NCBI GenBank assembly: GCA_028692515.1
Contig: JAQUXG010000038.1
Location: forward strand, 1 to 10,749
DNA length: 10,749 nt
Source: Kiritimatiellales bacterium
GTDB lineage: Bacteria; Verrucomicrobiota; Kiritimatiellia; Kiritimatiellales; Tichowtungiaceae
Direction: 5' to 3'
Shown: positions 6,919-10,749 of the stretch, piece after piece
How positions within the stretch are numbered: the stretch's first letter is position 1
Layout: the number at the start of each line of letters is the position of its first letter
Notes under the pieces: generated by a model
Database searches by the model: none
Told to the model about the DNA's origin: nothing
Seen by the model: the letters and a program-made list of their open reading frames with translations, nothing else
Translations under genes and position numbers: made by a program

Positions 6919-7700
6919 CACCGCTCTTGCAGGAAGCGCAGATTTTTCACCGCCTGATCAAACAGGCTGGCGGGTTCGTCTTCCCCCTTTTTCACCGTGC
7001 CCCTCACAAACTCAATGGCATAGCTGCCGCAAAACCCCGACGTATGCAGGACGCTGATCTGCTGCGCGCAATAATCCGCACGATCTTCCAAATTCAGAAA
7101 AAAGAACGGCTCGGCAACATCCCGAACCTGAACGTGCGCATGCACAATCCGCACGCCCAGTGCCTGCAGCCAACGTTCAACCTCTTCGCCGGTGAGCATG
7201 AATGGATGAAATATGGCCTTCACCCTTTTTTCAGAAAGCTGATCCAGACAGGCTTTGGCCAGCGCCGGGGTTTCGGCCGATGTGCCCGGATGACATTCGC
7301 ACCACGCCTCCACGCCGGCAGGAAGCGCTTCCATCCAGCGCTCGAAACAGCGCATCTCATCGCGAAGATTTTCAGGCTCCTTCCCGAAATTAAATTTGAA
7401 GGCTTTCGGCTTCAGCCGGGTAATCGCTTCCGCCGCCTTCTGCCGCAATGCCTCGCCGGCCGGGTCAAACGTAATGTAACTGTTGTACACCCTGACCGGC
7501 AGTGTTGCCTGACAGATCCGCTGGCGCTCCTGCTCATCCGGCTCCAGATAATGAGACTCAAAAAGTTCGATGCCGGAAAACCCGGCATCCTGCGCCGGCG
7601 AAAACCACTCACTGGCCACCAGAAGATTCGGCTGTCCCTGATGCTTGACCCACCGGTTCGGTTCCAGACCCACAGTCGCCAGATAAATTTCAGGTGTCAT
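6915..7700 (-). CDS. Sugar phosphate isomerase/epimerase-like TIM-barrel protein
   Basis: 261 residues matching the xylose-isomerase-like/AP-endonuclease-2 TIM-barrel superfamily, close to the usual 250-290. Candidate metal and catalytic residues at strand ends are Glu45 (GFSGIELFES), Glu135 (AWCECHPGT), His165 (AIFHPF), His188 (IVHAHVQVRD) and Glu230 (YAIEFVRGT), the pattern expected of a divalent-metal sugar isomerase or epimerase. The substrate cannot be read from sequence. A role in sugar or sugar-acid catabolism is the family norm, and members are abundant in polysaccharide-degrading bacteria. No signal peptide is seen. It is transcribed alone, convergent with the phosphatase gene; both stop codons use the same TTAA at 6915-6918. 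AGAGAG about 6 nt before ATG 7700 is a weak ribosome-binding site. Confidence 0.82.
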   Translation of the reverse strand: MTPEIYLATVGLEPNRWVKHQGQPNLLVASEWFSPAQDAGFSGIELFESHYLEPDEQERQRICQATLPVRVYNSYITFDPAGEALRQKAAEAITRLKPKAFKFNFGKEPENLRDEMRCFERWMEALPAGVEAWCECHPGTSAETPALAKACLDQLSEKRVKAIFHPFMLTGEEVERWLQALGVRIVHAHVQVRDVAEPFFFLNLEDRADYCAQQISVLHTSGFCGSYAIEFVRGTVKKGEDEPASLFDQAVKNLRFLQERC

Positions 7701-7792
7701 AACAACTCTCTTTCTTCAGATTCCGAAAAGCCGGGGCATTTTGCCGCAGGACGGGCGGGATTGAAAGCCCGACGATATGCGAACTGATTTTT

Positions 7793-7807
7793 TTCCAGAC
7801 ATTGGAA
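7793..7807. repeat. Dispersed palindrome TTCCA-N5-TGGAA, copy 5
   Basis: TTCCA GACAT TGGAA with TTTT/AAAA flanks (7791-7809), immediately upstream of the mutS -10 box. It is the exact reverse complement of the 19-mer at 2553-2571 upstream of hisD. Confidence 0.75.
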
Positions 7808-7815
7808 AAGGGCTC

Positions 7816-7824
7816 TGCTAACTT
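7816..7824 (+). promoter_or_regulatory. Extended -10 promoter of mutS, nearly leaderless
   Basis: TGCTAACTT ends 7 nt before ATG 7832, so transcripts would begin at or next to the start codon. No good -35 box lies 16-18 bp upstream; palindrome copy 5 occupies that place. No Shine-Dalgarno sequence precedes the ATG. maf has almost the same box (TGCTATCTT) at the same distance. Confidence 0.5.
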
Positions 7825-7831
7825 GTGCGCT

Positions 7832-10321
7832 ATGGTAGAAAAGAGCACACCGATGATGGATCAGTACCGGAGTATCCGTCGCGAACTCCCGGAAAACACC
7901 ATCCTCTTTTTCCGCCTCGGCGACTTCTATGAAATGTTTATGGACGATGCCAAGGAAGCCGCGCGCATTCTCGACATCACCCTGACCAAGCGCCACGACA
8001 TTCCCATGTGCGGAATTCCGTACCACGCCGCAGAGGGCTATCTGGCTCAGCTGATCGACGCGGGCAAAAAAGTCGCCATCTGTGAGCAGGTTGAAGATCC
8101 CGCCGCCGCCAAAGGAATCGTCAAACGCGCGGTGACGCGGATTGTAACGCCCGGCACGATTCTCGACGAAGGGACGCTTGACCGCGCCAAAAATAATTAT
8201 CTCGCGGGACTCGTGCGCGACGGCGAACGCTTCGGTCTCGCCATGCTCGACCTTTCCACCGGCGCGTTCTGGATCGAAGAATCGTCCAGCACCGGCGCGC
8301 TGGCGGGCAACCTCGCGCGCTACGCGCCGCAGGAGTGTATCGTGGCCGAGGCCTCTGCGAGCGATGAGGTTCTTCTTCCAATCCTTGGAAAAACACTCCA
8401 GACCGTTTGCGAAGACTGGACTTTCGAAGCGGCCAACGCCGAGGACACGCTGCTGCGTCACTTTAAGGTGCACTCGCTCAAAGGCTTCGGCTGCGAAAAC
8501 TCGCCGCTCGGCCTGCGCGCGGCGGGCGCGGTGCTTCATTATGTCGCCACCGAACTGCGCCGCAACCTCGCGCATGTCCGCCGCATTCAGGTGAAAAATC
8601 CCGACGACTATCTGCTGCTCGACGAAACGACGGTGATGAATCTCGAACTGGTTGCGCCGCTCAACCCGGCGCGGCAGGGCCCGAAGTCCACTCTGCTCTC
8701 CGTGATCGACACGACGCGCACGGCGATGGGCGCGCGGCTTCTGCGCGACTGGATTGTCCGCCCGCTGCGCGACCTCAGCGCGATCAATGCACGGCTCGAT
8801 GCGGTGCAGGCTTTTACGGATAATCGCACGCTGCTGGTGCAGACGCGCGAACTGCTCGGCGACATGCGCGACCTCGAGCGGATGATGTCGCGACTCGGCT
8901 CGGGCGGCGGCAACGCGCGCGACCTGCGCGCCGTCGGCGAATCGCTCGGCCAGATTCCAAAACTAAAAGAGCTGCTGGCGGCCAACCCGAATTTCCAAAC
9001 CTTGGAAAAATCACTGACGGAACTTCCAATCATTGGAAAAATCATTGACGAAGCGATCGACGACGAGCCGGCCGTTTCGACGAAAGAAGGCGGAATGATC
9101 CGTCGCGGCTTTTCGGCGGATCTCGACGAGTTGCGCGACGCGGCCGGCAAGGGCAAACAGTGGCTGGCGGAGTTTCAGGCGACGGAGCAGGAGCGTACCG
9201 GCATCAAGTCGCTGAAGGTTCGTTACAATAAAGTGTTCGGCTATTTTATCGAGATCACGAACAGCAATCTGTCGATGGTTCCGGAGAGCTACATTCGCAA
9301 GCAGACGATGACCAACGCGGAGCGGTTTATCACGCCGGAGCTGAAAGAGTACGAAAACAAGATTCTCGGCGCGCAGGAGCGGGCCGTCGCTCTGGAGTTC
9401 GAACTTTTCACGCAGATCCGCGGCGAGGTCGTGAAACAGATTGATGAAATTCAGCGCAACGCCCGCGCCGCGGCCGAGGCCGATGTGCTGGCCGCATTTG
9501 CCGAGAACGCGCTGACGCGCCGCTATGTGCGGCCGATGATGAGCGATGGCGATGAACTGCTTCTGCGCGACGGCCGCCATGCGGTAGTCGAACAGATGCC
9601 GGATGCCGAACGGTTCGTACCGAATGATACGACGCTGAATTGTTCCGATCATCAGCTGATTGTGATTACCGGCCCGAACATGGCGGGAAAATCAACCTAT
9701 ATCCGGCAGGTGGCACTGATTACGATTATGGCGCATATCGGTTCGTTTGTTCCGGCGAACGAAGCAAAAATCGGGCTGGTCGATCGCGTGTTCACCCGCG
9801 TCGGTGCCAGCGATGATCTGGCGCGCGGACGTTCGACGTTTATGGTGGAGATGCAGGAAACGGCGAACATTTTGAATAATGCGACGCCGAAGAGTCTGAT
9901 TGTGCTCGATGAAATCGGGCGCGGCACGAGTACGTTTGACGGCATCAGCATCGCGTGGTCGGTGGCGGAATTTCTCTGCACCAATCCGGCGGTTCGTGCC
10001 AAGACACTGTTTGCGACGCACTATCACGAATTGACCGATCTAAGCCTGACGATGCCGGGCGTGCAGAATGCCAACGTGCTGGTGAAGGAGCGCGGCGACC
10101 AAATCACCTTTCTGCGCAAGATTGTTCCCGGCGCGGCAGACAAGAGCTACGGAATACACGTCGCGCGGCTGGCGGGTCTGCCGCAATCGGTGCTCGAACG
10201 GGCCAATGAGATTCTGCGCAACCTCGAAGAGGGCGAGTTTGAGGCAGAAGGCGCACCGAAGATTGCACGGCATGGATCGCGCCGGAAAAAACCGAATGAC
10301 TCGCAATTGGATCTTTTTTAA
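7832..10321 (+). CDS. mutS: DNA mismatch repair protein MutS
   Basis: 829 residues (E. coli 853). MutS recognises mismatches and small loops and recruits MutL. N-terminal mismatch-binding domain: GDFYEMF, with the Phe-x-Glu pair Phe32/Glu34. Connector, lever and clamp domains follow. The ABC-type ATPase has Walker [10 protein letters not shown] (614-622), STFMVEMQE, Walker B with Asp693-Glu694 ([15 protein letters not shown]) and ATHYHEL. The protein ends in SQLDLF, a good match to the QLxLF beta-clamp-binding motif, placed at the very C-terminus with no tetramerisation tail like that of E. coli. An upstream in-frame TTG (7802) exists, but ATG 7832 is preferred: it opens [12 protein letters not shown] as in homologues and TTG lies in palindrome copy 5. 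Three more copies of that palindrome lie inside the gene. No mutL is in the window. Confidence 0.98.
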   Translation: MVEKSTPMMDQYRSIRRELPENTILFFRLGDFYEMFMDDAKEAARILDITLTKRHDIPMCGIPYHAAEGYLAQLIDAGKKVAICEQVEDPAAAKGIVKRAVTRIVTPGTILDEGTLDRAKNNYLAGLVRDGERFGLAMLDLSTGAFWIEESSSTGALAGNLARYAPQECIVAEASASDEVLLPILGKTLQTVCEDWTFEAANAEDTLLRHFKVHSLKGFGCENSPLGLRAAGAVLHYVATELRRNLAHVRRIQVKNPDDYLLLDETTVMNLELVAPLNPARQGPKSTLLSVIDTTRTAMGARLLRDWIVRPLRDLSAINARLDAVQAFTDNRTLLVQTRELLGDMRDLERMMSRLGSGGGNARDLRAVGESLGQIPKLKELLAANPNFQTLEKSLTELPIIGKIIDEAIDDEPAVSTKEGGMIRRGFSADLDELRDAAGKGKQWLAEFQATEQERTGIKSLKVRYNKVFGYFIEITNSNLSMVPESYIRKQTMTNAERFITPELKEYENKILGAQERAVALEFELFTQIRGEVVKQIDEIQRNARAAAEADVLAAFAENALTRRYVRPMMSDGDELLLRDGRHAVVEQMPDAERFVPNDTTLNCSDHQLIVITGPNMAGKSTYIRQVALITIMAHIGSFVPANEAKIGLVDRVFTRVGASDDLARGRSTFMVEMQETANILNNATPKSLIVLDEIGRGTSTFDGISIAWSVAEFLCTNPAVRAKTLFATHYHELTDLSLTMPGVQNANVLVKERGDQITFLRKIVPGAADKSYGIHVARLAGLPQSVLERANEILRNLEEGEFEAEGAPKIARHGSRRKKPNDSQLDLF
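8376..8390. repeat. Dispersed palindrome TTCCA-N5-TGGAA, copy 6
   Basis: TTCCA ATCCT TGGAA followed by AAA, inside mutS, read as Leu-Pro-Ile-Leu-Gly-Lys. It lies in the connector domain. Confidence 0.7.
8993..9007. repeat. Dispersed palindrome TTCCA-N5-TGGAA, copy 7
   Basis: TTCCA AACCT TGGAA in mutS, read in frame as FQTLE; first of the close pair. Confidence 0.7.
9024..9038. repeat. Dispersed palindrome TTCCA-N5-TGGAA, copy 8
   Basis: TTCCA ATCAT TGGAA in mutS, read in frame as LPIIGK; second of the close pair, 31 bp after copy 7. Confidence 0.7.
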
Positions 10322-10347
10322 TGGCGGACGAGAGCCGGGGATTCCTG

Positions 10348-10376
10348 CTTGTAAAAAGAGCTTGATCTACTAGACT
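10348..10376 (+). promoter_or_regulatory. Candidate promoter of the last membrane-protein gene
   Basis: A TAGACT -10 box (10371-10376) lies 17 bp after CTTGTA (10348-10353), or 16 bp after TTGTAA in the next register. The -35 match is weak, but the -10 octamer ACTAGACT is identical to that of the STAS promoter. The leader would be about 29 nt and contains AGGGAG (10396-10401). Confidence 0.45.
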
Positions 10377-10411
10377 CCGACCAATTGTTTCAATCAGGGA
10401 GTTCTTGCCTT

Positions 10412-10749
10412 ATGAGTAACAAAAAGTCGCTTGGCGTCATTCTCGTTGTCTTCGGGTTATTCCTTCTTGCCCTCACGGGAATCCGCACCATTAGCAGTCC
10501 GGACATCTTCACGCATATCGCGCTGGGGCAGGCACATAGCGTAAAAGCCGACACTCTGGCCTACACCATGGCCGGAAAACAGTGGATCAATCTGAATCCA
10601 CTCTATAACAGTCTGGTTGCTCTGCTCTGGTCACTCGGCGGCGCAGGACTGGTTACTCTGGTTCATGTACTGGCCGTTACAGCCGCCTTTGTCTTAATGC
10701 TTAATTTCGGCAGAAAATGGGGCGGCTCGCTGAGTCAGGGACTGGCTCT
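10412..10749 (+). CDS. Polytopic membrane protein, GT-C glycosyltransferase-like N-terminus (partial)
   Basis: 112 codons are visible before the window ends. Start ATG 10412 has AGGGAG 10 nt upstream. Residues 7-24 form a first hydrophobic helix preceded by basic SNKK, probably a signal anchor. A periplasmic-loop-like stretch follows (SSPDIFTHIALGQAHSVKAD, then LAYTMAGKQWINLNPLYNSL), and then a second hydrophobic region (about 67-98). The pattern of an acidic-x3-His site near the first loop, D-x-Y/S-T, then G-x-x-W before a helix resembles uncharacterised bacterial families of GT-C type multi-membrane sugar transferases. The Asp/His around 31-35 would be the candidate catalytic or metal site. 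Without the remaining ~400 residues the assignment is tentative. It is separated from mutS by 90 bp and seems to have its own promoter. Confidence 0.55.
   Translation, partial: MSNKKSLGVILVVFGLFLLALTGIRTISSPDIFTHIALGQAHSVKADTLAYTMAGKQWINLNPLYNSLVALLWSLGGAGLVTLVHVLAVTAAFVLMLNFGRKWGGSLSQGLA

Larger units (their letters stand above)
8991..9052 (+). repeat. Two 31-bp near-duplicate units in mutS
   Basis: Units 8991-9021 and 9022-9052 agree at 26 of 31 positions and each contains one TTCCA-N5-TGGAA palindrome followed by an AAAATCA-TGACG block. Because 31 is not a multiple of three, the two units are read in different frames ([10 protein letters not shown], then [10 protein letters not shown]). 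The similarity is therefore at DNA level. The site falls in a region of MutS between lever helices that is variable among homologues. Confidence 0.7.

Noticed and set aside
7749..7772. CGGGC...GCCCG inverted repeat in the spacer upstream of mutS as a terminator
   Set aside because: Only 5 bp of stem with a 10-nt loop, and the T-run on the plus strand lies more than 10 nt further on; no plus-strand gene ends there.
7802..7831. TTG start giving MutS ten extra residues
   Set aside because: It falls in the dispersed palindrome and upstream of the likely -10 box; the extra residues ([10 protein letters not shown]) are not MutS-like.
7697..8575. 292-codon minus-strand frame opposite the 5' part of mutS
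   Set aside because: The MutS N-terminal domain is unmistakable on the plus strand and the antisense translation has no recognisable domain.

Overview
The window looks like the chromosome of a free-living Gram-negative bacterium of moderately high G+C. My best guess is the PVC superphylum, Kiritimatiellota/Verrucomicrobiota-like. That rests on gene mix and style (a UXS-type UDP-glucuronate decarboxylase, a TIM-barrel sugar isomerase, a GAF-SpoIIE phosphatase with a STAS partner, promoters lying almost on the start codon). It is an inference, not a taxonomic result.

Layout. Positions 1-1147 (minus strand) are a decayed, visibly more AT-rich block. It holds the C-terminal part of a large protein resembling the DUF4020 region of defence-associated SIR2-like proteins, interrupted by one in-frame TGA and running off the left edge. 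Just upstream of that on the same strand is the first ~65 residues of a PIN-domain nuclease in another frame. Next come two minus-strand housekeeping genes: hisD (histidine biosynthesis, 1151-2464) and a UDP-glucuronate decarboxylase (2617-3567). Divergent from the latter is maf-rsmI (3621-4858), a nucleotide pyrophosphatase and a 16S rRNA methyltransferase overlapping by one base. A promoter of canonical spacing then precedes a STAS-domain antagonist and a membrane-anchored GAF-PP2C (SpoIIE/RsbU-type) phosphatase (4938-6918), which probably form a partner-switching signalling pair. A xylose-isomerase-like TIM-barrel protein (6915-7700, minus) meets the phosphatase tail to tail, the two stop codons sharing TTAA. 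mutS (7832-10321) fills most of the rest, and a polytopic membrane protein starts at 10412 and leaves the window.

The most unusual signal is not a gene. The interrupted palindrome TTCCA-N5-TGGAA occurs eight times with an exact five-base spacer, in intergenic DNA and inside hisD and mutS, and it overlaps the maf start codon. About 0.01 copies are expected in random sequence of this length. Inside mutS two copies lie in 31-bp near-duplicate units that are out of frame with each other, so the constraint acts on DNA rather than protein. This suggests a dispersed DNA-binding site or a small palindromic element of this genome.

A second signal concerns promoters. maf and mutS share an extended -10 box TGCTA(T/A)CTT placed 7-8 nt before the ATG, implying (nearly) leaderless mRNAs. 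The STAS gene and the last gene instead share ACTAGACT with ordinary leaders and purine-rich ribosome-binding sites.
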